Of a stretch of DNA of 29,758 nucleotides, positions 15,989-23,629 are shown piece after piece. The stretch's first letter is position 1; the number at the start of each line of letters is the position of its first letter. A program made the translations under genes and the position numbers. Origin of the DNA: a virus; the IMG/VR virus record IMGVR_UViG_3300017748_000072, positions 1-29,758 of that record. One strand, given 5' to 3'. The notes under the pieces were generated by a model that was not told where the DNA came from, made no database searches, and saw only the letters and a program-made list of their open reading frames with translations.

Positions 15989-18421
15989 TTACCACCACTC
16001 CTCTAACCTTGACTGGTTAATGTCTTTTCTATAAAGAGATAAAGGCCACCCCATGCTCTCAAACACTAACGCAGATTTCTTAATAATTTCAGCCTCAGCA
16101 ATAAATTCCCAATCGGGTGCATAAGTGTTAGTAAGGTTCATTTGGTTGATACTTCTAAAAGCCAAGTATTCTGCTGACTTTGATTCGCCTTTCCATAGAT
16201 AACACTTCTCCTCTAGGTTGTGATTATTCATTTTGTAATAGTAATAAGAATCACCCTTGGTAATTCTGCCGCCTAGGTCTTGTTGGTTATAATATAGAAT
16301 ACCAGCCGTCCCACCAGCAACCATCTTATATTCGCTTAATGGTTTTCGTAGGCGGCTTCTCTTAACTAACCTCTTTATATCCACCTTGCCCTTGACAATA
16401 TCCTTATACCATTCATTGCAGTAGGCCACTATTTCGTCTTTATCGTTAAACAATGATACCTTCTTTAAAAGGTTTTCTTGAAACTCTTTCGCTACAGGGG
16501 TCTCATTACTTTTCTTCATCTCAAAACCCATTACGAAGAATTTATCCTCATCTAAAAAGGACCCGTCTTTCCAAGAAAGCCAGCCGCAATATCGGTTCTT
16601 TTTCTTTGACAGGAAAAACTTAGAAGCAAACTTTTCAAATTCTAACTCAACAGGCTCACGAAAAACATCCTTTGAAATGTAGTCGTTAAGTTTTTCACGA
16701 AGTTCCAGCGCATCATCAACATCTCTAACCTTGATAAAAACAGAATCCGTATGGCCGTAGATAACTTCGTAGCCTAAGTCTTGTGCCTTAAAAGCCGTCA
16801 TTCTCATGGCCCTGCGAGCAGAAGCCGTAATTGATTTAGCCATATCCATGTCTGCCCAACCGTAGCCATCCTTTGCTAGAATACCGTAGAATGCATTGAC
16901 AACTCGCTTAGTAGCCATCTGTGCTGAATCCCACTTTTGGTATTCTTCCTCCGTAGTTGCTTCCGAGCGTAGTTTCTTGTAAGAATCTCTCATTTCCATC
17001 AGTTCCTTAACCGCTTGGGGCAATACACCTTCACCGTCCTTGCTAAAATGAATATTCGGACGGCCCGAATACGGTCTTAGGTTCTTTGGGGTTTCCCACC
17101 AAACAGCATACCCATCACGGGTTTTACTTTCCCACGAGATATTCATTGAAGCCATCATTGACGGGTATAGAGATTTGAAGTCAAAAATAGCCACATTCTC
17201 ATGTTGTCCGTAAGTCTTTTCCTCATTGGGGTCCATAACGAAAGCCGCTTCAAACTTCTCCTTTGAACCTTTCAGTCCGGTAGGAGGAACCCAATCAGCC
17301 TTCTTCATAAAATACACGCCAGCCATCTGTGAATTGTGATAAGTGTTTTCAAATGGACAACCAATCAAGCGTTGTAGGGCTAACTGATTCTCACTAACAT
17401 TGAGTTTTTCATCAATGTCCACACACAATTTTACATCTATTCGTGCATATTCCAAGTAAGTGTCCGTGTCTTCAAGCCAAGCCCTTTCGTAAAACTCGTT
17501 GTCTTGGAACTTAGCAGAAACAACCTTACCATCATTCTCAAGAACCAACTTAGAACAATCATCCAACTTCAAAGAAGGTAGAGTTCCCATTTGTGAATCA
17601 GTCCACAAACGCTCAAATCTATCCATCAAGCAAAAGGTCAAACGACCCTTAATTGGTTGGCCGCTATTATGGTAGTTTTCTACTTTAAGGTTCCACCCAA
17701 CAGGTTCACCACCAGCATAACGCCTTGAAACATTCTTGATTTCCCCATAGGGAGACATAAGCGTAGGGTTAATATTCAATTCACACATACGAGAAATAAC
17801 TTTCGGTATGTCAAAACCAAGCAAATACCACCCAATAATCATGTCGGGGTCTTGCTCTTGCATTAAGCGAATAAACGCATAAAGCATATCAGTTTCATTG
17901 TCATACACTTCAAGCCATTCCTGTTCCTTGTGAATAACTCTTTCAGCAAACCAAGTCATTACAGTAGGTTTCTGTGTGTAGTTATCGTAAATACTCAGCA
18001 CCGTAATTTTCCCATCGTGTTCTCCACCCACTTGAGTTTCAATATCAAAATACCACTTGCGTAGGTTGTATTCGGGAATCTCGTAATCCGAATCAATACA
18101 CCAAAGCCTAGCCGCATCCACATCACCTTGATAGGTTCTCTCAGTTTTGTGGATTTCCTGCATAATATTGTATCTATCGTAGGGGTTCTCGTAGTAATAC
18201 TTTACGAGAGGAGTTCCTTCCAAGTTTTTACGGTTAGTGGGACTTCTAATAAAGTCCACCCTCCTACCTCTCGCAATTATACTTCTACTAATTTTAGTAT
18301 CAATGGGTAGATAAAAGTAGGGGCGGCATTCAAATGTTTCTTCCTTTCTTTCATCGTTAATATCCCGATAACGAAGTTTAATCCTGTGTTCGTTGTTCTC
18401 TTGAATCGTGTTTATCATCAT
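15989..18421 (-). CDS. polB: Family B DNA polymerase with proofreading exonuclease (about 810 aa)
   Basis: All main motifs are present (numbered from GTG 18430). Exo I is YFDIET (D129, E131), Exo II is GWYLLGFDIPK (D207), and Exo III is YARID (Y328, D332). Polymerase motif A is DFKSLYPS (D417), motif B is KRVVNAFYG (K508), and motif C is YGHTDS (D562). KKKNRY near 610 is the usual basic element beyond the palm. Both synthesis and proofreading should be active. In motif C the first Asp of the common YGDTDS is His. The 5' end has several starts: GTG 18430, ATG 18427, ATG 18421 and ATG 18418. GTGAT at 18430-18426 favours 18421 or 18418. The gene overlaps the small gene before it by about 44 bases. 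It is the replicative polymerase of the virus. Confidence 0.95.
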   Translation of the reverse strand: MMINTIQENNEHRIKLRYRDINDERKEETFECRPYFYLPIDTKISRSIIARGRRVDFIRSPTNRKNLEGTPLVKYYYENPYDRYNIMQEIHKTERTYQGDVDAARLWCIDSDYEIPEYNLRKWYFDIETQVGGEHDGKITVLSIYDNYTQKPTVMTWFAERVIHKEQEWLEVYDNETDMLYAFIRLMQEQDPDMIIGWYLLGFDIPKVISRMCELNINPTLMSPYGEIKNVSRRYAGGEPVGWNLKVENYHNSGQPIKGRLTFCLMDRFERLWTDSQMGTLPSLKLDDCSKLVLENDGKVVSAKFQDNEFYERAWLEDTDTYLEYARIDVKLCVDIDEKLNVSENQLALQRLIGCPFENTYHNSQMAGVYFMKKADWVPPTGLKGSKEKFEAAFVMDPNEEKTYGQHENVAIFDFKSLYPSMMASMNISWESKTRDGYAVWWETPKNLRPYSGRPNIHFSKDGEGVLPQAVKELMEMRDSYKKLRSEATTEEEYQKWDSAQMATKRVVNAFYGILAKDGYGWADMDMAKSITASARRAMRMTAFKAQDLGYEVIYGHTDSVFIKVRDVDDALELREKLNDYISKDVFREPVELEFEKFASKFFLSKKKNRYCGWLSWKDGSFLDEDKFFVMGFEMKKSNETPVAKEFQENLLKKVSLFNDKDEIVAYCNEWYKDIVKGKVDIKRLVKRSRLRKPLSEYKMVAGGTAGILYYNQQDLGGRITKGDSYYYYKMNNHNLEEKCYLWKGESKSAEYLAFRSINQMNLTNTYAPDWEFIAEAEIIKKSALVFESMGWPLSLYRKDINQSRLEEWW

Positions 18422-18590
18422 TTTCATCACTCAGTATTTCAATCTCAATGTCGTTTTCTCTTAGTTCATACTGCATTTGGTTTTGAATGTAGTGAATAAG
18501 GTGTTGTTTTAGTTCCTTAGCGGAGGTATCTCGCCAATACCACCCACCCCTCACTAAGAGGTTTAGTTTAAATTTAGGACCATCACTCAT
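18378..18590 (-). CDS. Hypothetical small protein overlapping the polymerase start (70 aa)
   Basis: No family is recognised. The sequence starts with a beta-like segment (FKLNLLVRGGWYW), continues with a helix (AKELKQHLIHYIQNQM), and ends in a strongly acidic, polar tail (IEIEILSDENDDKHD). Its ATG overlaps the MazG-like gene's end, with GAGGG upstream. Its last 40-50 bases also encode the start of DNA polymerase B in another frame, which may couple their translation. The acidic tail is partly fixed by that second reading. Confidence 0.55.
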   Translation of the reverse strand: MSDGPKFKLNLLVRGGWYWRDTSAKELKQHLIHYIQNQMQYELRENDIEIEILSDENDDKHDSREQRTQD

Positions 18591-18828
18591 GCAAATCCCT
18601 CATCATTTGTGCAAAGTCTCTTCCGTATTTCATGGTGAGTTCAATATCCTTAAACTCCTGCAATAAGCGTTCTACATAAACACTTGCATCCATTAATTCC
18701 TCTTGGAGATGGGTAAGCCATTCGTGAACAGAAAGGTCTTCTCGTTCCATTGTTGTGCCGTATTTCTTTTTGCCGACTTCTGCTCGTTGTTGAATTTTTT
18801 TGCACACTTCATCTTCGTGTTTGCTCAT
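18583..18828 (-). CDS. MazG-like nucleotide pyrophosphohydrolase-type protein (81 aa)
   Basis: The order RAEVGKKKYG, then EWLTHLQEELMDASVYVERL, is what is seen in small MazG-like and dATP/dGTP pyrophosphohydrolase-like proteins of phages. These are all-alpha proteins whose E-E-L-x-D-A segment supplies metal-binding acids. Here only part of the classic EExxE...ExxD set is obvious in one chain, so activity may need a dimer or may be lost. Such enzymes cleave NTPs to NMP and pyrophosphate and can shape the nucleotide pool or alarmone level in infection. The start overlaps the preceding gene (ATGA), with GGAGAG upstream. The gene lies directly upstream of the polymerase genes, which fits nucleotide metabolism. 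Confidence 0.6.
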   Translation of the reverse strand: MSKHEDEVCKKIQQRAEVGKKKYGTTMEREDLSVHEWLTHLQEELMDASVYVERLLQEFKDIELTMKYGRDFAQMMRDLHE

Positions 18829-19049
18829 TCTTCTCTCTCCTTATATTCGTATGCCCATGTAATTTGGTCTGTTAAATCCATAGAGTATTTACGATGAATT
18901 TCTTGTAAAAAGATAATCACATCGTCATGTCCTGCAAACTCACATAGTTCGTTAGTATCGTGTTGGTCATAACCTTGAATATCATCAGCGAACCAAACCG
19001 CTACCTTTAACATACCATCATATGAACACCCATCTAACTGTTGTATCAT
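18825..19049 (-). CDS. Hypothetical acidic protein (74 aa)
   Basis: No family is recognised. The product is acidic and mixed alpha/beta (YDGMLKVAVWFADDIQGYDQ, then VIIFLQEIHRKYSMDLTDQI) and has no membrane helix. Two cysteines (in LDGCSYDG and NELCEFAGHDD) are too far apart for a CxxC pair. The last residues are KEREE, whose codons hold the SD site of the MazG-like gene; the stop and the next start overlap as ATGA. Its own start overlaps the preceding gene in the same way. Confidence 0.55.
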   Translation of the reverse strand: MIQQLDGCSYDGMLKVAVWFADDIQGYDQHDTNELCEFAGHDDVIIFLQEIHRKYSMDLTDQITWAYEYKEREE

Positions 19050-19255
19050 TCTTCTTCCTCCATGTTCATGTTTAGGATTCTATCAAGTAGTCTCACCTGT
19101 CCAATCAAATATAGAATAACCCCACTATTACTCTCACCATACATTTTGAGAAACTGTTCTAGTGTTGTGTTTCTCTCATTCAAGTTATGCATTAGCGTAT
19201 AGTGGAGTTGGGTTCTCATTGTTGCTAGAATAGTCAACAAAATTTCTCTTTCCAT
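19046..19255 (-). CDS. Hypothetical helical protein (69 aa)
   Basis: No family is recognised. The sequence looks fully helical (REILLTILATMRTQLHYTLM, then GVILYLIGQVRLLDRILNMN) and amphipathic, without a strong membrane segment. GGAGG is seven bases before the ATG at 19255, and the gene begins just after the sliding clamp gene stop (19258). The C-terminus is EEEE; those codons are the SD site of the next gene, which starts within the stop as ATGA. It could be a small clamp or polymerase accessory protein, but only its place suggests this. Confidence 0.55.
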   Translation of the reverse strand: MEREILLTILATMRTQLHYTLMHNLNERNTTLEQFLKMYGESNSGVILYLIGQVRLLDRILNMNMEEEE

Positions 19256-19257
19256 AT

Positions 19258-20022
19258 TTAAGCCTCCAATCTAGGCGCACGAAGAATAGTCACTCCACCG
19301 TTCACAAACACAAACGGCATATCATCATCGTAGTAAATGTAAGTCCATTCGTCCTCTCCATGCAAAATGGGTTTAGCCATAGGCAAAGAAAACGAACCAA
19401 TACTTGGTTCAGTAGTAGAACCTTCAATAGCATTAATTCGTGTGGAGAAGTTTTGTGAACCCCTGTGAGAAGAAACAGTAAGAACTTGGCCCTCATACCC
19501 AAGGGTATAAACAGATGTTCCAACCTTTTCAGCATTTTTAAAACTATCTACAAGAGCATTTGTGTGAACCGCTACCTTAGTATTGAGAGTTAACTTTTCT
19601 GTAACCTTCAAGAACTCGCTTTCTTCGTGGTCTGTTTCGCAAATAGTAGAAAACCTCCCCATAACATGGGCGTATTGATGTCTTTCAAGTGAGGGTAATT
19701 CAGCAATAGAATTACCATAACTAACCTTGATAATACCATCTACGGAAACGACACTACATTCTTCATCCGGTAGATACTTTAGCAAGGTGTCAGCATTGAC
19801 ACAAAATCTACCGGGTGTTTCGCACTCCATGTGATAATTTTCAACCCGAACATAAGTAGACATATCACCATTTTCAATAATTAGGTTTTTTCCTGTAGCC
19901 GTAATCCGAATCTCGTTCCCAAGACTTGAGTTTTCACTACTTAATCCCCTGTTGTATTTCCCCTTAATAAGGGAAACATTAATATCATTCTTCAATCTTT
20001 TTCCATTCATTGTAATTTTCAT
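19258..20022 (-). CDS. pcn: PCNA-type DNA sliding clamp (254 aa)
   Basis: Length is typical of a two-domain PCNA chain that forms a trimeric ring. Domain one has the beta-rich IRITATGKNLIIENGDM and FCVNADTLLKYLPDEE. Domain two has VAVHTNALVDSFKNAEKVG followed by VLTVSSHRGSQNFSTRI. The C-terminus, TYIYYDDDMPFVFV, then ILRAPRLEA, matches the last strand and the 'A-P-R-(I/L)-E' ending of archaeal and eukaryotic PCNA. The frame stays open to 20067, but GGTGGTGA at 20028-20035 stands five bases before ATG 20022 (MKITMNG), so that start is chosen. The ring would tether DNA polymerase B to DNA and be loaded by the RFC subunit encoded upstream. The sequence is divergent, but length and C-terminus agree. 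Confidence 0.8.
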   Translation of the reverse strand: MKITMNGKRLKNDINVSLIKGKYNRGLSSENSSLGNEIRITATGKNLIIENGDMSTYVRVENYHMECETPGRFCVNADTLLKYLPDEECSVVSVDGIIKVSYGNSIAELPSLERHQYAHVMGRFSTICETDHEESEFLKVTEKLTLNTKVAVHTNALVDSFKNAEKVGTSVYTLGYEGQVLTVSSHRGSQNFSTRINAIEGSTTEPSIGSFSLPMAKPILHGEDEWTYIYYDDDMPFVFVNGGVTILRAPRLEA

Positions 20023-20083
20023 GTGTTTCACCACCAATTTGTTCATAACTTCTATACATAATATCACACCATTAATCGTTTAT
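20023..20083 (-). promoter_or_regulatory. Clamp gene leader: the largest gap in the minus-strand operon, candidate internal promoter
   Basis: Sixty-one bases separate the RadA-like stop from the chosen clamp start; most other genes here overlap. The gap holds an AT-rich TATTATGTAT (20063-20054) about 32 bases before the ATG, and a strong SD GGTGGTGA (20035-20028). A TATA-driven start giving extra clamp mRNA is possible. This is inference. Confidence 0.3.
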
Positions 20084-20998
20084 TCAAAGGTTGTTTTCCT
20101 TGACTTCGGGAAGGCCATTCCATGTGACCTTGCCCTTTTGATTCTCAAAAATTAAGAAGGATTGACCTTCATTTGTTGCATTGGTTTTAGACTTTGTAAC
20201 CTTTGCATATAGGCTAGTTTTACCATTTCGTTCTTCACGATAAGTGTAAATGTGTTGGTAAAGTTTAGCCGTAGTAGACTTTTCCCAATCGGGCTTTTGT
20301 CCCACAACTTCAAACCCATCATGCACTTCTTTCATGTGCGTGATGAAAAACTTATGGCACTCCAATTGACAAGCCGCTTTAAACAAACGCTGGTATTCTT
20401 GCGTCCGAGCAAACCATTGGGTGGGAACCATTTTGACTTTATCAGCCTGTCGTGGGTCATTACCTTTAATATGGTTTAGCCGAGCAATCATATTTGTTGT
20501 ATCAAGCCAAGTGTCCAAGCCATCAAAAACGATGGCCTTAACTGCTTCAACCTCAATTTCCTCTTCCTCATCTTCAAGACTAATTTTCTTAGTTTCAATT
20601 GCTTCTTTAACCATTCCAATAAAGAAACGGGCCATATCAGCAGTAGCCAAATAATCAATAGTCATGTCGTCTTTGTAGACATGGGGGTTGTAGATAAACA
20701 CCTTATCATCGGAAGACCAATGTTGCCTCCAAGTAGGTTCTGCTCCTTCATCAAAGTCCAGCACAAAAACCCAATGTGTTTTCTTCTCTTCTTCCGTTCT
20801 ACAATCCAAACAAATACCTGTTTTTCCAGTTCCGGGGTCGCCCGAAACACCACAAATCATAAATGCTGATTCATGCTTCAACAGATTTCGTCGTTGTGTA
20901 AACGCTCTTGCCTTTGCCTTAGCAAAAGCCGTATTTCTTTCTTCTTCGTTAACGCTAGACAAAATTTTGCTAGCATTTCCTTTTCCTTTCAAACTCAT
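20084..20998 (-). CDS. RecA/RadA-like recombination ATPase, Sak4-type (304 aa)
   Basis: Walker A is GDPGTGKT (53-60) in the setting ICGVSGDPGTGKTGICLDC, and Walker B is VKAIVFDGLDTW (153-164, D159). Between them, VFVLDFDEGAEPTW is the usual strand carrying an acidic sensor. After Walker B, AACQLECHKFFITHMKEVHD corresponds to the RecA-core strand with a polar residue after 'IT'. The N-terminal 40 residues are basic and helical. The core is short like Sak4 and RadB proteins, which promote annealing or strand exchange and work with ssDNA-binding proteins. Residues 140-152 are strikingly acidic (LEDEEEEIEV). The gene follows a small gene by an ATGA overlap and precedes the clamp. A role in viral recombination-dependent replication is likely. 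Confidence 0.75.
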   Translation of the reverse strand: MSLKGKGNASKILSSVNEEERNTAFAKAKARAFTQRRNLLKHESAFMICGVSGDPGTGKTGICLDCRTEEEKKTHWVFVLDFDEGAEPTWRQHWSSDDKVFIYNPHVYKDDMTIDYLATADMARFFIGMVKEAIETKKISLEDEEEEIEVEAVKAIVFDGLDTWLDTTNMIARLNHIKGNDPRQADKVKMVPTQWFARTQEYQRLFKAACQLECHKFFITHMKEVHDGFEVVGQKPDWEKSTTAKLYQHIYTYREERNGKTSLYAKVTKSKTNATNEGQSFLIFENQKGKVTWNGLPEVKENNL

Positions 20999-21186
20999 TC
21001 TTCTTCCTCTCCTTTAAATTGTTCTTTTAGTTGTTTTAATTGGTTTTCATGCACAATACGGGTGAACATTTTCCCACTTTGTCTCATGTGAAAACGAACA
21101 CTATACATGTCGTCTTCTTGGTGTCGCCATTCAATGCTTTCCACCTCTTCTAAATCCAATAAAATTTCATTCATTCGTATAATCAT
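20995..21186 (-). CDS. Hypothetical small protein ending in a glutamate run (63 aa)
   Basis: No family is recognised. A beta-rich core (EILLDLEEVESIEWRHQED, then YSVRFHMRQSGKMFTRIVHE) is followed by a helix (LKQLKEQFKGEEEE). The ATG at 21186 has GGAGG seven bases before it. The last four Glu codons contain the SD site for the RadA-like gene, whose ATG overlaps the stop. The protein could be a small partner of the RadA-like ATPase, on place alone. Confidence 0.55.
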   Translation of the reverse strand: MIIRMNEILLDLEEVESIEWRHQEDDMYSVRFHMRQSGKMFTRIVHENQLKQLKEQFKGEEEE

Positions 21187-21299
21187 TTTTCTTCCTCCAA
21201 ATGTATAGGCTTCGCACCTATCCGTATGTCATTCAACCGCCACATATACACGGCTGATACTGTCGCTGTATCTCTATGCCGACAATACCATAAGTTCAC
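21183..21299 (-). CDS. Candidate 38-residue microprotein, GTG start
   Basis: This short frame begins at GTG 21299, which overlaps the stop of the membrane miniprotein as GTGA, and ends in a TGA that overlaps the next ATG as ATGA. Its last codons (HLEEEK) contain GGAGGAAG, the SD site for the next gene. The product is basic (WYCRHRDTATVSAVYMWRLN) with no known motif. The two exact overlaps and the Glu-run ending match other genes here and favour a real gene, but GGAGAGG is about eleven bases from the GTG, which is rather far. It may instead be a leader stretch. Confidence 0.4.
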   Translation of the reverse strand: MNLWYCRHRDTATVSAVYMWRLNDIRIGAKPIHLEEEK

Positions 21300-21448
21300 A
21301 GTTCATCTAGCCTCTCCGTAAGGAGCAAAAGAGCCGAAGCCCAAAGCCCTACAAAAATACCCAACTGTTGGTCGTGCAAGGCATAAATACCAATGCTACC
21401 AACAATTGAAACTAGGCTACTGTAAAGTCCAATTTTCTTCCAATCCAT
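21296..21448 (-). CDS. Two-helix membrane miniprotein (50 aa)
   Basis: Read from ATG 21448: the product starts MDWKKIGLYSSLVSIVGSIG and goes on with a second hydrophobic stretch, GIFVGLWASALLLL, before the polar end TERLDEL. That gives two short membrane helices joined by a polar turn (LHDQQ). GGTGAT, which contains the stop of the preceding OB-fold gene, precedes the ATG by four bases. Function is unknown; a membrane tether for replication or a small toxin-like protein would both fit. The start site, strong SD and membrane pattern make a real gene likely. Confidence 0.65.
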   Translation of the reverse strand: MDWKKIGLYSSLVSIVGSIGIYALHDQQLGIFVGLWASALLLLTERLDEL

Positions 21449-21453
21449 TGTAA

Positions 21454-22695
21454 TCACCAATAGTTGAGAGAGTCTCCATCGGAGGTATCAACAGATTCAG
21501 CCAGTCCCGTAGCCAAACGAACATTTAGTCCGTATAGGTTGATAGAAACTGGGTTGTATTCGCCATTAATTGGGATTCCGCTTTCGTCCTTCTTTTGTGA
21601 TTGGCTGGTTCGTCCAATAACGACAATATCCGAGCCAACCCCAAAGTCAATGTCCACATGGGAAGGAACCCAAATCGGAGTTGATTCGGGCATATCCTCG
21701 TCTTCAAAGCCATAATTAGCATCAAGAGGTTCAATCCAAATAACACGGTTTCCGGTGTTTTTATTGACGGTCAAGTTCATGCTGGTGACGATACCATCCG
21801 TTACAGTAATTTTCAATCCCTGTTGGGTTTGAATTTCTTGGTGGTAGGACTCAATATCCATTAGGTCAGTTACAAACTCACCCATGTTTTCAACCAATGC
21901 ATCCTCGTAGTTATAAGAAGAGGTATCAAACCATCGTGGGTCGTCCTCATCCAAAATATCAATGTAGGACAAGGTTTCTAGAGTCTTGTTGCGAATACCG
22001 TAGATAGCATTCCTGTCCTCGTTAGGCAAACCATAAAAGGTGAGCATACGGAAACAATCAGCCTTGAAATTCTTAGCCATTTCGTTCTTCAACTGAACAG
22101 TCCAAAGTTGGGTTTCCCCGTCTTCCTTCTGTCCGATGAAATGCGCTCGCACTTGATGTTGTTCTTTTGGTAGGGGGCGACCATAATTTTTGTTGGTGTC
22201 GCCCGATTGCCAAGTCTTAACTGCGTCAAGAGGAACAATCCAAACAGTTTCCGAGATTTCAATAGCCATGTCGGGAACTTGAGGGAGAGTTTTTGTTTCC
22301 CACTCATCGTTCTTAACTTGGGTCTTTTTGAATTCACCGTCTTCAAGAACAATCTCAGCAACCAAGCCATCAGTTAAGGCTTGCGATGCATCAGCGTTGT
22401 AGCGAGAACGAACATTCTTACGCTTATATTCCATGATGTCTCGGACTGGTTCAATTCCAACAAAGAATCCTGTAACCATAGCACCAAAACTTTGCTGTGA
22501 ACTTGAACGGTTAGAGGCAAGACGACTTCGCACATATTGGCGAGTCAAGGACATAGCCATTAATTGTTGTCGCTCATCCTCTAAATCCAAGTTATTGCTC
22601 GTGGCTAACTCGGTATATTTAGCATTCATTTCTTCTTCTTCAATTTGTAGTCTCTTAGCAAGACTACCCAATTCGTTTTCTATTCTTTCAATCAT
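21454..22695 (-). CDS. Candidate ssDNA-binding protein with OB-fold-like region (413 aa)
   Basis: No motif fixes a family. The N-terminal 60 residues are a charged helix (RIENELGSLAKRLQIEEEE). The middle (about 120-210) is beta-rich (MAIEISETVWIVPLDAVKTW, then HQVRAHFIG). The C-terminal part (about 300-390) has LKITVTDGIVTSMNLTVN, NRVIWIEPLD and GSDIVVIGRTSQSQ, an order of strands that suggests an OB fold. The tail is acidic (VDTSDGDSLNYW), as is common in ssDNA-binding proteins that recruit partners. It lies directly between the clamp loader and recombinase genes, where an RPA-like protein is expected and no other candidate exists. GGAAGTGA precedes the ATG. The replication-protein-A-like role is inference from position and composition. 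Confidence 0.45.
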   Translation of the reverse strand: MIERIENELGSLAKRLQIEEEEMNAKYTELATSNNLDLEDERQQLMAMSLTRQYVRSRLASNRSSSQQSFGAMVTGFFVGIEPVRDIMEYKRKNVRSRYNADASQALTDGLVAEIVLEDGEFKKTQVKNDEWETKTLPQVPDMAIEISETVWIVPLDAVKTWQSGDTNKNYGRPLPKEQHQVRAHFIGQKEDGETQLWTVQLKNEMAKNFKADCFRMLTFYGLPNEDRNAIYGIRNKTLETLSYIDILDEDDPRWFDTSSYNYEDALVENMGEFVTDLMDIESYHQEIQTQQGLKITVTDGIVTSMNLTVNKNTGNRVIWIEPLDANYGFEDEDMPESTPIWVPSHVDIDFGVGSDIVVIGRTSQSQKKDESGIPINGEYNPVSINLYGLNVRLATGLAESVDTSDGDSLNYW

Positions 22696-22699
22696 TTTT

Positions 22700-23629
22700 T
22701 CACTTCCTTTTATTTTTCATAATTTGGGAGCAGAACCAAGCAATTAACACTTTAGGCGTCACGCTTCGGCTCCTCCACTCCATTTCTCCTACCGCTGATA
22801 TGCACATAAACCTTGTGGTATTGTCCACATCAATTTCCATAACGGCTTGTAGGAGTTTATTACATATATCCTTTACACTTTGTCCATTCTTTACTAGCGT
22901 TGTCAAGTAGTTCATACCCATCGGGTCGCCACTCAACATTTGTAGTAGAGCATTTTTGTAGAACTTTAGTTTTGCTTCCATAATTTCATCAAGACTTGTA
23001 TCGGAAAAAATACACGCCTGAACCTCATTAATAGCACGACGAAAATCTCCATCGCAACTTTCTACAATTTTTTGGACTAAATTTTGCTTACTTTCATCTA
23101 CTTCTAATACATTATCCCCGGACATTAGTCTTAGAAGTCGCTCAACCTGCACCTCATCGGGCAACGGTTGAAACAGATAGTTTGCACACCTTGACTTCAA
23201 GGCCTCTTCTACACCGTAGGAGTCGTTGCAGGTAATAACGAAGGTGGTATTTACTGCTCGTTCCATAGTGCGTTTTAATGCTCGCTGGGCATCCTTGGTC
23301 ATTCCCTCTATTTCATCAAGTAAGACAAATTTCATTTTATTTCCACTAACAGAACTAGTGGTAAGAAAATTGTAAATAGTCTCACGCACGGTTTCTAGTT
23401 TGCGGTCTTGGCTAGCATTAATCTCAAGAAAATTAGTCTTGAAATCCTCGCCCAAGAACAGTTTAGCCATAACTAAAGCGGCTGTTGTTTTACCAGTTCC
23501 CGGCCTACCATGTAATAGTAGGTTAGGCATATGGTTTTTCTCAACCCATCGGTGAGCGTCTTCTGTAAATCTGTGTTGTCCTATAATTTCTTCAATTGTT
23601 GTTGGTCTAAATTCTTCTGTCCAATTCAT
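22700..23629 (-). CDS. rfcS: Replication factor C small subunit, AAA+ clamp loader (309 aa)
   Basis: Near-complete RFC motifs are present. The N-terminus is WTEEFRPTTIEEIIGQ (RFC box II), Walker A is GRPGTGKT (41-48), and Walker B is FVLLDEIEGM (101-110), with DEIE in place of the common DEAD. Sensor 1 is FVITCND (130-136) and the arginine finger motif is SRC (146-148). The helical collar domain follows. It would form the ring that opens PCNA with ATP and places it on primed DNA. No canonical RFC large subunit is seen in the window, so the small subunit may work alone, with a host subunit, or with the P-loop protein at 26104-26934. The start overlaps the chaperonin's end by 23 bases, with GAGGG upstream. 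Confidence 0.93.
   Translation of the reverse strand: MNWTEEFRPTTIEEIIGQHRFTEDAHRWVEKNHMPNLLLHGRPGTGKTTAALVMAKLFLGEDFKTNFLEINASQDRKLETVRETIYNFLTTSSVSGNKMKFVLLDEIEGMTKDAQRALKRTMERAVNTTFVITCNDSYGVEEALKSRCANYLFQPLPDEVQVERLLRLMSGDNVLEVDESKQNLVQKIVESCDGDFRRAINEVQACIFSDTSLDEIMEAKLKFYKNALLQMLSGDPMGMNYLTTLVKNGQSVKDICNKLLQAVMEIDVDNTTRFMCISAVGEMEWRSRSVTPKVLIAWFCSQIMKNKRK

Noticed and set aside
19980-20054. A 24-codon frame (ATG 20054) overlapping the clamp start in another frame and ending IEE*
   Set aside because: It has a GGTGTGAT-like SD and a Glu ending, but lies mostly in the clamp's own coding region and leader; too short to support.
21187-21300. Possible tRNA or hairpin around the repeated ATAGG...CCTAT
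   Set aside because: The stem is only five pairs and no cloverleaf can be drawn; a coupled small frame explains the strip better.
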